A DNA stretch of 64,000 nt from Heyndrickxia sporothermodurans (GCA_018333075.1 BORH01000005.1:124001-188000), one strand, 5' to 3'. Positions 55,640 to 64,000 are shown, counted from the stretch's first letter. A program made the numbers and translations. The notes: generated from the letters alone by a model not told the origin.

Positions 55640-56551
55640 CCTATGAGAGGTGTAGAGATTTTGTTTACTCCACTCTTTTAATAGGTTATATTCTTCTTTT
55701 GTAAGAGGATTCCCTTGAATAGCTTTTACATTTTCTTTCATTTGATGTATAGTACTTACACCTGCTATGACGGAAGCAACTGTCTGATTGGCTAAATTAA
55801 ATTGAAGGGAGACTTCTGTCATTGTACGATCATTTTTAATTAATTTTCCTTTAATATTATTGATTAATTCCAATATCTCATCATAAGAATAGTCTAAATA
55901 ACCTTCTTTGGGTATTTTATTAAGTGCATTTTCACTAAGAATCCCCTTTGCAAGAGGACCTCGAGTTACCACGCTAATTTGATTTTCACGCAGTAATGAG
56001 AGGATGCTTTCTTCAGAGCGTCGATCTAATAAGCTATATTGAAGCATAACACTTACAATGTTTGATTTTTCAACATAGTTTCGAATGACATTTGGGCGAA
56101 TAGATGATATCCCATAATATCTTATAAGTCCTTCGCTTATTAATTCCTCAAAGGCTTCAATTGTTTCATCTATTGGATCTTCAAGTGTACCACCATGTAG
56201 TTGATAAAGATCTATATAATCAGTTTGAAGACGTTTAAGACTAGATTTAACTGCTTCTTTAACATACGCTTTTGAAGGGTCCCAGATCCAGCTTGTTTGG
56301 TTATTATTCCAACGATTTCCAACCTTTGTAGCAATGATCACTTGGTCTCGTATGGATTTAACGGACTTTCCAACAATTTCTTCATTCATTCCAAAATCGT
56401 AAAGATCTGCAGTATCTAAATAATTTATCCCTTCGTCTATTGCTGATTTTATTATGTCTTTTGCTTTGTTTTCATCTGTACCTAATGACATACAACCGAG
56501 TCCTAGCTTAGAAACAAATAAATCAGAGGTGCCAAGTTGATTTTTTTCCAT
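55637..56551 (-). CDS. yqkF: Aldo/keto reductase YqkF
   Basis: A 304-residue NADPH-dependent aldo/keto reductase. The catalytic tetrad regions are INYLDTADLYDFG (Asp, Tyr), IIATKVGNRW (Lys) and DLYQLHGG (His). LGLGCMSLGT opens the protein. It matches B. subtilis YqkF throughout. Natural substrate unknown. It is minus-strand and followed upstream by mciZ. The 183 bases between them hold no gene. Confidence 0.92.
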   Translation of the reverse strand: MEKNQLGTSDLFVSKLGLGCMSLGTDENKAKDIIKSAIDEGINYLDTADLYDFGMNEEIVGKSVKSIRDQVIIATKVGNRWNNNQTSWIWDPSKAYVKEAVKSSLKRLQTDYIDLYQLHGGTLEDPIDETIEAFEELISEGLIRYYGISSIRPNVIRNYVEKSNIVSVMLQYSLLDRRSEESILSLLRENQISVVTRGPLAKGILSENALNKIPKEGYLDYSYDEILELINNIKGKLIKNDRTMTEVSLQFNLANQTVASVIAGVSTIHQMKENVKAIQGNPLTKEEYNLLKEWSKQNLYTSHR

Positions 56552-56734
56552 ATTATTTTGTCCTTTCCCTTTGTCATATTTCTATTTTAAACGAAAGAGC
56601 TGGACCAAGACCAATAATTTGCAAAAACTGTTTTCTTAAAGATTTTCTTTAATACAAGCTTAATACTGGTTAAATTAAGGGAATTTAATAAAAAACAATT
56701 AATTGTTAATGCAAGATTTGGAAAAGAGCATTTC

Positions 56735-56863
56735 CTATTGATTGATTTTGTTGATCCACTCCTGTACATATTGAAATTGTTTGGTATAGGTCTTTAATTG
56801 TTCTCTAATCTCCCAAACTTTACCACACATAGTAATACCCTTAGGGTGTATATGAATTTTCAT
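56735..56863 (-). CDS. mciZ: MciZ, mother-cell inhibitor of FtsZ
   Basis: A 42-residue peptide gene, ATG 56863 behind AGGGAGG. The product begins MKIHIHPKGITMCGKVWEIR and continues EQLKTYTKQFQYVQEWI. It closely follows B. subtilis MciZ (MKVHRMPKGVVLVGKAWEIR, then FQYVKDWI), which caps FtsZ filaments in the mother cell during sporulation. The location between yqkF and nudF is also the same as in B. subtilis. Expression under sigma-E is known there; I could not assign a sigma-E promoter here with confidence. Confidence 0.9.
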   Translation of the reverse strand: MKIHIHPKGITMCGKVWEIREQLKTYTKQFQYVQEWINKINQ

Positions 56864-57053
56864 TCTAGATCCTCCCTTATTTAATCATTTCATTATGGAT
56901 ATTAATAGGATGAATCTACCTGCTAATATTATTTGCATCTTTAAGTGAATTTTTACAAGGCTTCACATATTTGTAAGCTCCCTTCACTTTTCTATTTGTG
57001 TTAAAATGTATGAATGATAAAGTTAGGAATAGAACAAGGAGAGTAAATATTTA

Positions 57054-57605
57054 ATGCATAAATTCGAGGAAAAAACGTTAAATACAGAAAAAATTTACGA
57101 TGGAAAAGTAATAAAACTCCAAGTTGACGATGTAAAATTGCCAAATGGCCAGACATCAAAACGTGAAATTGTTAAGCATCCAGGTGCGGTAGCTATTTTG
57201 GCTTTAACATCCGAAAATAAAATCATACTAGTTGAACAATATAGAAAACCGATGGACCGTGCTCTTGTTGAAATTCCAGCTGGAAAACTTGAGCCGGGTG
57301 AAGAGCCTGCCACTACTGCTGCAAGGGAATTAGAAGAGGAGACCGGGTATGAATGTAAGAATTTAGAGCATCTTATTTCATTCTATACTTCACCAGGATT
57401 TGCGGATGAACTCATACATTTATATATTGCTTCTGGAATTACGAAAAAAGAAAATCCGAAAAGTGCTGATGAGGATGAATTTGTAGAATTAATTGAGGCA
57501 ACTCTTGAGGAAGCTATTCAGCTTTTAAAAGAAGAAAAAATTTATGACGCGAAAACGGCATATGCCATTCAATATTTGCAGTTAAAAGAGGCTTTAAGTA
57601 AATGA
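57054..57605 (+). CDS. nudF: ADP-ribose pyrophosphatase
   Basis: A 183-residue Nudix hydrolase that cleaves ADP-ribose to AMP and ribose-5-phosphate. The Nudix box is GKLEPGEEPATTAARELEEETG (about residues 82-103) and the ADPRase-specific Pro lies in FYTSPGFADE. Ribosome site AAGGAGAG before ATG 57054. Its stop overlaps the next start by four bases (ATGA), so the two are coupled. Confidence 0.95.
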   Translation: MHKFEEKTLNTEKIYDGKVIKLQVDDVKLPNGQTSKREIVKHPGAVAILALTSENKIILVEQYRKPMDRALVEIPAGKLEPGEEPATTAARELEEETGYECKNLEHLISFYTSPGFADELIHLYIASGITKKENPKSADEDEFVELIEATLEEAIQLLKEEKIYDAKTAYAIQYLQLKEALSK

Positions 57606-58765
57606 TTAGAAATTATTTCGTTGACCTCCATATTCATATAGGCAGAACGAAAACGGGAAAACCTGTTAAAATCACCGGTTCTAAATCATTAACGCTTACA
57701 AACATACTAAATACAGCAAAGATACCTAAAGGACTGGATATAATAGGAGTGATTGATTGTCATTCTCCAGAGGTAATAGCGGAAATTGAGGATCTTTTAC
57801 AAAGCGGAGAGTTGAGAGAAGTAGAAGAAGGCGGCTTTCGTTTTCAGGAATCTGTTACTTTAATTCCAGGAGTAGAAATAGAAGTAAATGATGAAAACTG
57901 TAAAGGACCACTCCATGTATTAGCTTTTTTTCCATTACTTAAACAGTTAAAGAATTTTTCTCAGTGGTATACAACAAAAGTAAAGAATAATCAGCTGAGT
58001 ACGCAAAGGATTCATGAGGATGCTAAAACTTTGCAAAAAAAAATAAAATCACTAGAGGGATTATTTATTCCTGCACATGTATTTACCCCATTTAAGAGTT
58101 TGTATGGGAAAGGGGTAAACCATTCTTTAATGGAAGTGTTTGATCCTGACCTCATTGATGGAATTGAGCTAGGACTTAGCTCGAATACTGATATGGCAGA
58201 TCATATTAAAGAGCTTCATCAATATACATTCGTAAGTAATTCAGATGCTCATTCATTAGGTAAGATTGCACGTGAATACCAAGTTATGCAATTAGAAGCA
58301 CCAACTTTCCAAGCACTAAAAAAAGCTCTTCATCACAAGGAAGGGAATAAGATTACGGCGAATTACGGTTTAAATCCTTATCTTGGAAAATATTATGAAA
58401 CAACCTGTGCAAAATGTTTTTCGAAAAAAAATGGAGATGAATGTGAAAGCTGTCGGTCAACACAATTTACTAAAGGAGTAGCTGAACGGATTAACGAGCT
58501 AACAACGGCAGATAGTGGACCAGAAAGACCTCCGTATATTCATCAAGTTCCATTGGATTTTTTACCAGGATTGGGCCCGAAAACGATGGCAAGGTTACTT
58601 GACCATTTTGGAACAGAAATGAATATCCTTCATAATGTGTCAGAGCAAGATCTTGGAGAGGTAGTCAAACCTGAGTTAGTCAATCTCATAATGAAAGCTA
58701 GATATGGGCAGTTACACTTATCTGCTGGCGGTGGAGGACAGTATGGTAAAGTAACAAATGAATAG
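57602..58765 (+). CDS. Endonuclease Q family DNA repair nuclease
   Basis: A 387-residue protein that fits EndoQ, which nicks DNA 5' of deaminated bases (uracil, hypoxanthine, xanthine). The N-terminal PHP domain has metal ligands in VDLHIHIGR, VIDCHSPE, IPGVEIEVND, IPAHVFTPF and FVSNSDAHS. A four-Cys zinc finger follows at CAKCFSKKNGDECESC. The C-terminal helix-hairpin-helix is LPGLGPKTMARLLDHFG. B. subtilis has a homologue at this place (yqxK, as I recall). It overlaps nudF by four bases. Confidence 0.85.
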   Translation: MIRNYFVDLHIHIGRTKTGKPVKITGSKSLTLTNILNTAKIPKGLDIIGVIDCHSPEVIAEIEDLLQSGELREVEEGGFRFQESVTLIPGVEIEVNDENCKGPLHVLAFFPLLKQLKNFSQWYTTKVKNNQLSTQRIHEDAKTLQKKIKSLEGLFIPAHVFTPFKSLYGKGVNHSLMEVFDPDLIDGIELGLSSNTDMADHIKELHQYTFVSNSDAHSLGKIAREYQVMQLEAPTFQALKKALHHKEGNKITANYGLNPYLGKYYETTCAKCFSKKNGDECESCRSTQFTKGVAERINELTTADSGPERPPYIHQVPLDFLPGLGPKTMARLLDHFGTEMNILHNVSEQDLGEVVKPELVNLIMKARYGQLHLSAGGGGQYGKVTNE

Positions 58766-58791
58766 AGCTTAATTGGGTTCAGGAGGATATA

Positions 58792-59985
58792 ATGGAAGAT
58801 AAAAAGTATTTGCAGTTTATGAAGGAAATCTCCTTCTTGTTAGAGCAACATAATATTACGCATCATTTTATTGGAACTAGCTCATTGTGGCTGCAAAATG
58901 TGGAAATTCAGCATTTAAATACGGTATATATTGAAGTTCAATGGGATGCACTGGATCAAACATATGAATTATTTCAGTCAATGAAGTGTACGGAAATAGA
59001 AAAAAATGAAACAACTGCTTTTTACAAGGTTATTTTCGACTCATGTACAATTCATATTGAGTGTAATTATAATACAACGATTAAAACGGAACCTTATCGA
59101 ATTCAAATAGAAAAAGGAAATCAATTGTTTTGGTGTATTTCCTTATATAAATATATATACTATGATCATTCGTTAATTCAGCACACTAATTCAATACATC
59201 ATTATTTAGAAAATAGGCAGCAAATAATGACGAAACAAAATGAAGATGCTTGGAATCAGAATAATTACATCGCCTTAATTAATCGTTATGGTTCTCCAGA
59301 TGATGTTGCTGAGAAGATTAGACAAAATCCTAAGTGGCGATTACATCCTTTTTATCAATATATTTCCCCTCTTAAAAATAAGAAGGTTCTTCATTTAATG
59401 GGGTCAAATGGAATAAAAGCTGTTGCAATGTCCCTTCTTGGAGCGGATGTAACAGTCGTAGATTTTTCTAGAGAAAATGAAGCATTTGCAAAATCGATTG
59501 CAAAAGCGGCTAATGTGAATCTAACATATGTTGTATCCGATGTTTTATCATTTCCTATAGAGCAATATAGAGAAACATTTGATGTTGTGCTAATGGAGCT
59601 CGGAGTGCTTCATTATTTAATAGATCTTATTCCATTAATGAAAAAAATTAATCAATTACTTCGTCAAAATGGTCGATTTGTTCTTCACGAATTTCATCCC
59701 ATTTCTACAAAGCTAATCACATCAACTGGGAAGAAGCATAAAGTAACAGGAAACTATTTTGAACCATCCAATGAAAAGAATGCTGTAGCATTTACTAAGC
59801 ATATGCCTGATGAAGAAAAGATGAAGCTTTCACAAGTTTTACAAAGAAAATGGACATTAGGTGAAGTGATAACCTCTGTTGGACAAGCAAACTTATTTAT
59901 TGAAACTTTGGAAGAAGAGCCAAATCATAAGCTTACAGATATTGGGTTACCTAAAACATTTTCATTGGTTTCAAAAAAGCTGTAG
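58792..59985 (+). CDS. SAM-dependent methyltransferase with an unusual N-terminal domain
   Basis: A 397-residue two-domain protein. Residues ~1-130 look like a nucleotidyltransferase-like or substrate-binding domain (HFIGTSSLWLQNVEIQ, VYIEVQWDALDQTYELF), though no catalytic G-S-x-n-D-x-D motif is visible. Residues ~185-310 form a class I methyltransferase: VLHLMGSNGIKAVAMSLLGADVTVVDFS, VSDVLSF, and FDVVLMELGVLHYL. No specific substrate can be named. Ribosome site AGGAGG before ATG 58792. It follows the EndoQ gene by 26 bases and is probably in the same operon. Confidence 0.8.
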   Translation: MEDKKYLQFMKEISFLLEQHNITHHFIGTSSLWLQNVEIQHLNTVYIEVQWDALDQTYELFQSMKCTEIEKNETTAFYKVIFDSCTIHIECNYNTTIKTEPYRIQIEKGNQLFWCISLYKYIYYDHSLIQHTNSIHHYLENRQQIMTKQNEDAWNQNNYIALINRYGSPDDVAEKIRQNPKWRLHPFYQYISPLKNKKVLHLMGSNGIKAVAMSLLGADVTVVDFSRENEAFAKSIAKAANVNLTYVVSDVLSFPIEQYRETFDVVLMELGVLHYLIDLIPLMKKINQLLRQNGRFVLHEFHPISTKLITSTGKKHKVTGNYFEPSNEKNAVAFTKHMPDEEKMKLSQVLQRKWTLGEVITSVGQANLFIETLEEEPNHKLTDIGLPKTFSLVSKKL

Positions 59986-59988
59986 CCT

Positions 59989-60582
59989 CTATTTAGAAGC
60001 TTCAGCTTTTTGTTTCCATTCATTTTTTAGCATTGAAAATACACAAGTACTTCGGATTGATTTCCCGTCAGCACTCCTCGCATTATTTCGTAATATGCCT
60101 TCAAGTGTAAAACCCAATCGTTCTGCAACCTTTCGTGAATTGAAATTATTGGGGTCACAACGAATTTCAATTCTTTCAGCATAAAGCTTGTTATATGCAA
60201 AGTCGGTTAATCCCTCAACAGCTTCAGTTATATATCCTTTTTTAGTCTGACGGCGATCAAGCCAGTAACCTATTTCAAAAACTTTTGTCTCCCAATTGAT
60301 TCGATGCAAACCTGTAGATCCGATAAACACATGATCACTTTTTCGAAAAATGTGGAGACGAAAATCCTTTCTTTTAATAAATTCCGCATAGGATTCTCGA
60401 ATATTTGCTTCGACATCAACAAGACTTTGTATACACTGTGCAAAAGGAAGCCAAGGTTGTAAATCCTCTAAAGAATGTTCAATAGCTTCAAGTACTACGT
60501 TTCCATCACCTGGGAGACATGGGCGAATATATAATCGCTCTGTTTCAATTCTATCGGGAAACTCTATTAATATTGGATTCAT
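59989..60582 (-). CDS. RimJ/RimL-type GNAT acetyltransferase
   Basis: A 197-residue acetyltransferase of the RimJ/RimL group: ETERLYIRPCLPGDG at the start, VFEIGYWLDRRQTKKGYITEAVEGLTDFAY for acetyl-CoA binding, and DPNNFNSRKVAERLGFTLEGILRNN at the end. These modify ribosomal protein N-termini or small amines; the acceptor here is unknown. I chose ATG 60582 (MNPILIEFPDRIETERLYI) with GGGAGTG upstream; the frame is open to 60648. It ends 3 bases from the convergent methyltransferase gene. Confidence 0.88.
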   Translation of the reverse strand: MNPILIEFPDRIETERLYIRPCLPGDGNVVLEAIEHSLEDLQPWLPFAQCIQSLVDVEANIRESYAEFIKRKDFRLHIFRKSDHVFIGSTGLHRINWETKVFEIGYWLDRRQTKKGYITEAVEGLTDFAYNKLYAERIEIRCDPNNFNSRKVAERLGFTLEGILRNNARSADGKSIRSTCVFSMLKNEWKQKAEASK

Positions 60583-60738
60583 TTTAAAAACACTCCCATC
60601 AATATTTTTAAAATTATATCTCTTTAAAAAACAAGAATGCAAGTGCAATTTTAATAGATAAGGAGGAATAACTTTTAAAAAAGCAGCATAAAGTGAATTA
60701 AGAGATTTGGTTACCTAGATTTATAGGAGGAAATAAAA

Positions 60739-61389
60739 ATGCGGAAAAAACTATCGTTCTCTAATCCTATTATTCGTCATGTACAAGAATATTCCTCAAT
60801 TTATTCATTTATCATTGTCTTGTTTCTTATGGGAGTCATTTTTGGAGCAGTAATTGTTAATAGTTTGTCAATTGATCAAAAGGAAGATTTATTTTATTAT
60901 TTAAATCAGTTTTTTGGTCAAGTTTCGGAGGGGAAAGTAGCTGAATCAGGAGATTTATTCCGTTTAAGCTTTTTTCATAATGTGAAATTTTTAGGACTAA
61001 TTTGGGTACTAGGAATATCGATTATTGGTCTACCATTAATTCTTATTTTATTATTTATTAAAGGGGTTGTAGTAGGATTTTCGGTCGGATTTCTTGTCAA
61101 TCAAATGAAATGGGGAGGTTTCCTACTTTCGTTTGTAACTGTTCTTCCACAAAATCTATTTATTATTCCGATGTTTATCTTTGTTTCTGTGATTGCGGTG
61201 GGAGTATCATTAAAATTAATTCGAAAAATATTTATTAGGCAGAGTATGGGGTATCAAATATTTCCAATGCTTATGCAATATGTTTTTGCCTTTGTTCTTG
61301 CCATTGGAGTCGTTTCTTTAGCTGCAGGGGTAGAAGCGTATCTTTCCCCCGCATTAATGAAAAGTGTAATGAACTATATTCATAAATAA
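60739..61389 (+). CDS. spoIIM: Stage II sporulation protein M
   Basis: A 216-residue polytopic membrane protein, part of the SpoIID-SpoIIM-SpoIIP machine that hydrolyses septal peptidoglycan to drive engulfment. Five hydrophobic segments are visible (about 22-45, 86-110, 112-125, 133-158, 177-200). SIYSFIIVLFLMGVIFGAVIVNSL and FFHNVKFLGLIWVLGISIIGLPLIL are characteristic. Ribosome site AGGAGGAA before ATG 60739. It is placed before fur as in B. subtilis. Sigma-E control is expected from the family. Confidence 0.93.
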   Translation: MRKKLSFSNPIIRHVQEYSSIYSFIIVLFLMGVIFGAVIVNSLSIDQKEDLFYYLNQFFGQVSEGKVAESGDLFRLSFFHNVKFLGLIWVLGISIIGLPLILILLFIKGVVVGFSVGFLVNQMKWGGFLLSFVTVLPQNLFIIPMFIFVSVIAVGVSLKLIRKIFIRQSMGYQIFPMLMQYVFAFVLAIGVVSLAAGVEAYLSPALMKSVMNYIHK

Positions 61390-61466
61390 GCTTATTCTAT
61401 TCTTGATAAGAAGAAACATAGATATTTGGATCATAATTTATAAGTGACTGAGTTATAAATAAATGT

Positions 61467-61524
61467 AAATAATAATTATTATTTCTTAATAAAATCTACT
61501 CTTTAAATATGATAATAATTTTAT
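61467..61524 (+). promoter_or_regulatory. Palindrome and PerR/Fur-box-like site upstream of fur
   Basis: AAATAATAATTATTATTT (61467-61484) is a perfect 18-bp palindrome. TGATAATAATTTTAT (61510-61524) matches the PerR consensus TTATAATNATTATAA at 11 of 14 defined positions and the Fur box slightly less well. B. subtilis fur is controlled by PerR. The A/T richness makes chance matches common. Confidence 0.35.
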
Positions 61525-61585
61525 TTTGCATCTTTTCTTCCTTCTGCTATAATGGAATGGATAGTGGCGAGGGAGGATACTTCAG

Positions 61586-62050
61586 ATGGAAAGTCGTGTT
61601 GATAGAATAAAAAAACAATTACATTCTGCAAGTTATAAGTTAACCCCGCAACGTGAAGCAACCGTTCGAGTGTTACTTGAGAACGAAGAAGATCATTTGA
61701 GTGCAGAAGACGTTTACCTCCTTGTTAAAGAAAAATCGCCAGAGATTGGGCTAGCAACCGTTTATCGAACATTAGAATTGTTAACTGAATTGAAGGTTGT
61801 AGATAAGATTAATTTTGGTGATGGTGTATCACGTTATGACTTAAGACAAGAGGGAGCTGCACACTTCCATCATCATTTAGTATGTATTGAATGTGGAGCA
61901 GTAGATGAAATTCAAGAAGATTTACTTGAAGATGTGGAAGCAATTGTAGAAAAACGATGGAATTTTAAAATAAAAGATCATCGTTTAACCTTTCATGGTA
62001 TTTGCTGGCGTTGCCAAGATAAAGAAAAAAAGGATATAGAAGAATCATAA
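61586..62050 (+). CDS. fur: Ferric uptake regulator Fur
   Basis: A 154-residue iron-sensing repressor. The winged-helix domain has SAEDVYLLVKEKSPEIGLATVYRTLELL. The dimerisation/metal domain has HFHHHLVCIECGAVDEI (regulatory histidines and the first zinc Cys pair) and CWRCQDK (second zinc Cys pair). Ribosome site GGGAGG before ATG 61586. Position spoIIM-fur-yqzK-xerD matches B. subtilis Fur rather than its paralogues PerR and Zur. Confidence 0.95.
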   Translation: MESRVDRIKKQLHSASYKLTPQREATVRVLLENEEDHLSAEDVYLLVKEKSPEIGLATVYRTLELLTELKVVDKINFGDGVSRYDLRQEGAAHFHHHLVCIECGAVDEIQEDLLEDVEAIVEKRWNFKIKDHRLTFHGICWRCQDKEKKDIEES

Positions 62051-62083
62051 AAAACCTTTTCATTCATTGAAAAGGTTTTTTTT
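62049..62083 (+). terminator. Terminator after fur
   Basis: Stem AAAAAACCTTTTC/GAAAAGGTTTTTT, loop ATTCATT, then more T. The 215 bases to yqzK show no gene. Confidence 0.9.
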
Positions 62084-62298
62084 ATTACGGTAAACAAATC
62101 CTGGATTTTATTCGTTTGTTCATGAGCCTATTCTTTTTTATAAAAGAGGAATTTAGTAATAAAAACAAGGTATAAATATCTGCAACTATGGCATAGCTTG
62201 TATTAGAAAGGCTGATTTTCTGCTTAAAAGTATAAAATTATGCGTTTTAATAGGAGAATTATTTAATATTTATATAAAGAAAGGATAGGACAAATTCA

Positions 62299-62520
62299 AT
62301 GTCGTGGATAAAAGTAATAATACGTACTCTTAGAGTATTTATATTGTTTACAGGCTGCACTTTGCTCTTTTATTATGGTATTATGTGGGTAAACCAAGAA
62401 TATGAGGATTATCATCGCTATGATGAACCTAAAGGTACAGCGGTAAAGGTAAATTTAGCAGTAAGTGAAAAAGCTAGTTGGTTTGACCGCTTATTATTGT
62501 TCTATTTAGATGGGGAGTAA
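62299..62520 (+). CDS. yqzK: YqzK-like DUF4227 membrane protein
   Basis: A 73-residue protein with one membrane helix (~10-30, [21 protein letters not shown]) and a conserved C-terminus ([13 protein letters not shown] and [13 protein letters not shown]). It fits the YqzK/DUF4227 family found just upstream of xerD in Bacilli. Function unknown. It ends four bases before the xerD start, so the two are cotranscribed; the GGGGAG site for xerD overlaps its last codons. Confidence 0.85.
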   Translation: MSWIKVIIRTLRVFILFTGCTLLFYYGIMWVNQEYEDYHRYDEPKGTAVKVNLAVSEKASWFDRLLLFYLDGE

Positions 62521-62524
62521 TGAA

Positions 62525-63418
62525 ATGTTAGATCGTTTGAAAGACTTTATACATTTTATGGTTGTAGAAAAAGGCTTATCCAAAAATACAATTGTTTCAT
62601 ATGAAAGAGATCTAAAAAGCTATATCAAATATATGGAAAAAGTGGAGCAAACGGCATCTTTGAACGATATTACACGTGTTCATATTGTACAATTTCTTAA
62701 TCATTTAAGGAAACAAGGAAAATCAGCAAAAACATTAGCTCGTCATGTAGCGTCAATCAGATCATTTCACCAATTTTTATTGAGAGAAAGAGCAACTGAA
62801 AGTGATCCAACTGTTCATCTAGAAACACCTCAAACAGAAAGAAATCTTCCAAAGGTCCTTAATCTTTCTGAAGTCGAAGCCTTATTAGATGCTCCTTCGG
62901 AAAATAGCCCGTTGTCTTTACGTGATAAAGCAATGCTTGAACTTTTATATGCCACTGGAATTCGAGTCAGTGAACTAATTAATCTTAATTTAGAGGATCT
63001 TCATTTAACAATGGGATTTGTTAGATGCATTGGTAAGGGAAATAAAGAAAGAATTATACCGATCGGGAAAACCGCAACAAATGTATTGGAATTGTATTTA
63101 AAGGATGGAAGATCAAAGCTAATTTCAAAACAGAACCAAACACAAAGCTTATTTTTAAATCATCATGGAAATCGATTAACACGACAAGGGTTTTGGAAAA
63201 TATTAAAAGGATTGGCTAAGAAGGCTAATATAGAAAAAGACCTTACGCCACATACGCTTCGACATTCTTTTGCTACCCATCTTTTGGAAAATGGTGCAGA
63301 TTTAAGGGCTGTTCAAGAAATGCTGGGACATGCCGATATTTCAACCACCCAAATATATACACATGTTTCTAAAATGAGATTAAAGGATGTATATTCCAAA
63401 CATCATCCACGAGCTTAA
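62525..63418 (+). CDS. xerD: Tyrosine recombinase XerD (RipX)
   Basis: A 297-residue site-specific recombinase that resolves chromosome dimers at dif together with XerC. The N-terminal SAM-like domain begins [26 protein letters not shown]. The catalytic residues are Arg in [12 protein letters not shown], Lys in [10 protein letters not shown], His-x-x-Arg in [15 protein letters not shown], His in GHADISTTQ, and the nucleophile Tyr in IYTHV. I chose ATG 62525 ([12 protein letters not shown]) with GGGGAG seven bases upstream; ATG 62510 lies inside yqzK. Confidence 0.96.
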   Translation: MLDRLKDFIHFMVVEKGLSKNTIVSYERDLKSYIKYMEKVEQTASLNDITRVHIVQFLNHLRKQGKSAKTLARHVASIRSFHQFLLRERATESDPTVHLETPQTERNLPKVLNLSEVEALLDAPSENSPLSLRDKAMLELLYATGIRVSELINLNLEDLHLTMGFVRCIGKGNKERIIPIGKTATNVLELYLKDGRSKLISKQNQTQSLFLNHHGNRLTRQGFWKILKGLAKKANIEKDLTPHTLRHSFATHLLENGADLRAVQEMLGHADISTTQIYTHVSKMRLKDVYSKHHPRA

Positions 63419-63430
63419 TAGATTGAGAGA

Positions 63431-63455
63431 TTCCGCTATTTTGTAGCGGACTTTT
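63431..63455 (+). terminator. Terminator after xerD
   Basis: Stem TCCGCTA/TAGCGGA with loop TTTTG, then C and five T. Confidence 0.85.
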
Positions 63456-63615
63456 TAGTTGTAGAGTAGTTACTTCATTTGGTAAAATGAAGATGTCAGA
63501 CCTCATACCTATTTTGAATTTTATATGAAATGAGGATGTATAATTAGTGGTTATTTTGTGATCATTAATGCTTTTATGGTTATGATAATCTATGGGTATG
63601 ATAGGATTAAAACAA

Positions 63616-63629
63616 TGTAAACGTTTTAT
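63616..63629 (+). promoter_or_regulatory. Possible cre (CcpA) site upstream of deoB
   Basis: TGTAAACGTTTTAT matches most of the catabolite-response consensus TGWAANCGNTNWCA but lacks the final CA. It is 26 bases before the deoB start. Weak, by eye. Confidence 0.25.
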
Positions 63630-63654
63630 TTTTTCAATGAAAGGAATGAATAAT

Positions 63655-64000
63655 ATGAGTAACTATACATATAAACGAATTCATCTTTTAGTAATGGACT
63701 CTGTAGGGATTGGTGAAGCACCTGATGCAGTAAAATTTAACGATAAAGGGGCGGATACATTCGGGCATATTGCAGAAAAAATGAATGGATTGCATATGCC
63801 AAATATGGGGAAGCTAGGTCTTTCTAATATTCGTGAGATAAAAGGAATTGAAAAAGCAGCTGAGCCGCTTGCTTACTATACAAAAATGCAAGAAGCCTCA
63901 AATGGAAAAGATACAATGACAGGGCATTGGGAAATCATGGGCTTAAATATTGAAACTCCCTTCCGAGTTTTTCCAGATGGATTTCCAGATGAACTTATTA
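63655..64000 (+). CDS. deoB: Phosphopentomutase, N-terminal fragment
   Basis: The first 115 codons of DeoB (Drm), which interconverts ribose-1-phosphate or deoxyribose-1-phosphate with the 5-phosphates in nucleoside salvage. [15 protein letters not shown] supplies the first metal Asp, [12 protein letters not shown] follows, and the phospho-acceptor Thr lies in [18 protein letters not shown] 63655 is preceded by AAAGGAATG. It is cut by the window edge. The order xerD-deoB is as in B. subtilis, where pupG follows. Confidence 0.95.
   Translation, partial: MSNYTYKRIHLLVMDSVGIGEAPDAVKFNDKGADTFGHIAEKMNGLHMPNMGKLGLSNIREIKGIEKAAEPLAYYTKMQEASNGKDTMTGHWEIMGLNIETPFRVFPDGFPDELI

Noticed and set aside
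1-64000. CRISPR arrays, phage genes, restriction or toxin-antitoxin defence modules.
   Set aside because: No regularly spaced repeats and no recognisable phage or defence proteins were seen on either strand.

Overview
The window is a chromosomal segment of a low-GC, endospore-forming Bacillaceae bacterium. The evidence is gene order matching the Bacillus subtilis dxs-tlyA-ahrC-recN-spoIVB-spo0A to spoIIM-fur-xerD-deoB arc, sporulation genes (spoIVB, spo0A, spoIIM, mciZ, a SleL-like cortex enzyme), strong GGAGG ribosome sites and many TTG starts. The species cannot be named from this; it is not B. subtilis itself, because several blocks are moved, added or missing. No rRNA, tRNA, insertion sequence, prophage or CRISPR array was seen.

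Layout. 1-6.2 kb: end of dxs, tlyA, ahrC, recN, spoIVB and spo0A. 6.3-8.1 kb: two small unknown genes, a glycerophosphodiesterase and yqzF. 8.3-18.8 kb: the sigma-54 activator bkdR and its operon ptb-bcd-buk-lpdV-bkdAA-bkdAB-bkdB for branched-chain keto-acid oxidation, with a visible -24/-12 promoter and palindromic upstream sites. 19-28.4 kb: mutA-mutB-meaB, brxB, yqjA, a 30-residue Prli42-like gene, mce and a carboxyltransferase; mutA-mutB-meaB, mce and the carboxyltransferase turn propionyl-CoA (from valine and isoleucine) into succinyl-CoA. 28.4-39.2 kb: peptidase yqjE, a lone CheW, DNA polymerase IV, a YueI-like gene, zwf, rnz, yqjM, proI behind a T-box leader, yqjP and yqjQ. 39.2-43.8 kb: an accessory patch with two decayed genes (yqzH-like and a cupin), a GNAT, a CDGSH protein, a three-LysM GH18 enzyme, yqkD and an unknown 43-residue gene.

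43.8-49.6 kb: HMG-CoA lyase, the TelA/XpaC pair, thiolase and scoA-scoB. Lyase, CoA-transferase and thiolase together finish leucine breakdown to acetyl-CoA, so the window covers much of branched-chain amino acid catabolism.

50-55.2 kb: a biofilm-matrix island with two TasA/CalY-type genes, a TapA-like gene, sipW, a DedA/TVP38 membrane protein, sinR and sinI, plus a second unannotated SinI-like gene divergent from the matrix genes. Repeated GTTCTTTAT-type sites (the SinR operator core) lie upstream of each matrix gene, and Spo0A-box-like sites lie upstream of sinI. In B. subtilis these genes sit elsewhere in the order tapA-sipW-tasA-sinR-sinI; here they stand between yqkE and yqkF in a different order.

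55.6-64 kb: yqkF, mciZ, nudF, an EndoQ-family nuclease, a methyltransferase fusion, a GNAT, spoIIM, fur, yqzK, xerD and the start of deoB. Genes shorter than about 60 codons (prli42, the 43-residue gene, both sinI genes, mciZ) were found by reading the DNA directly.
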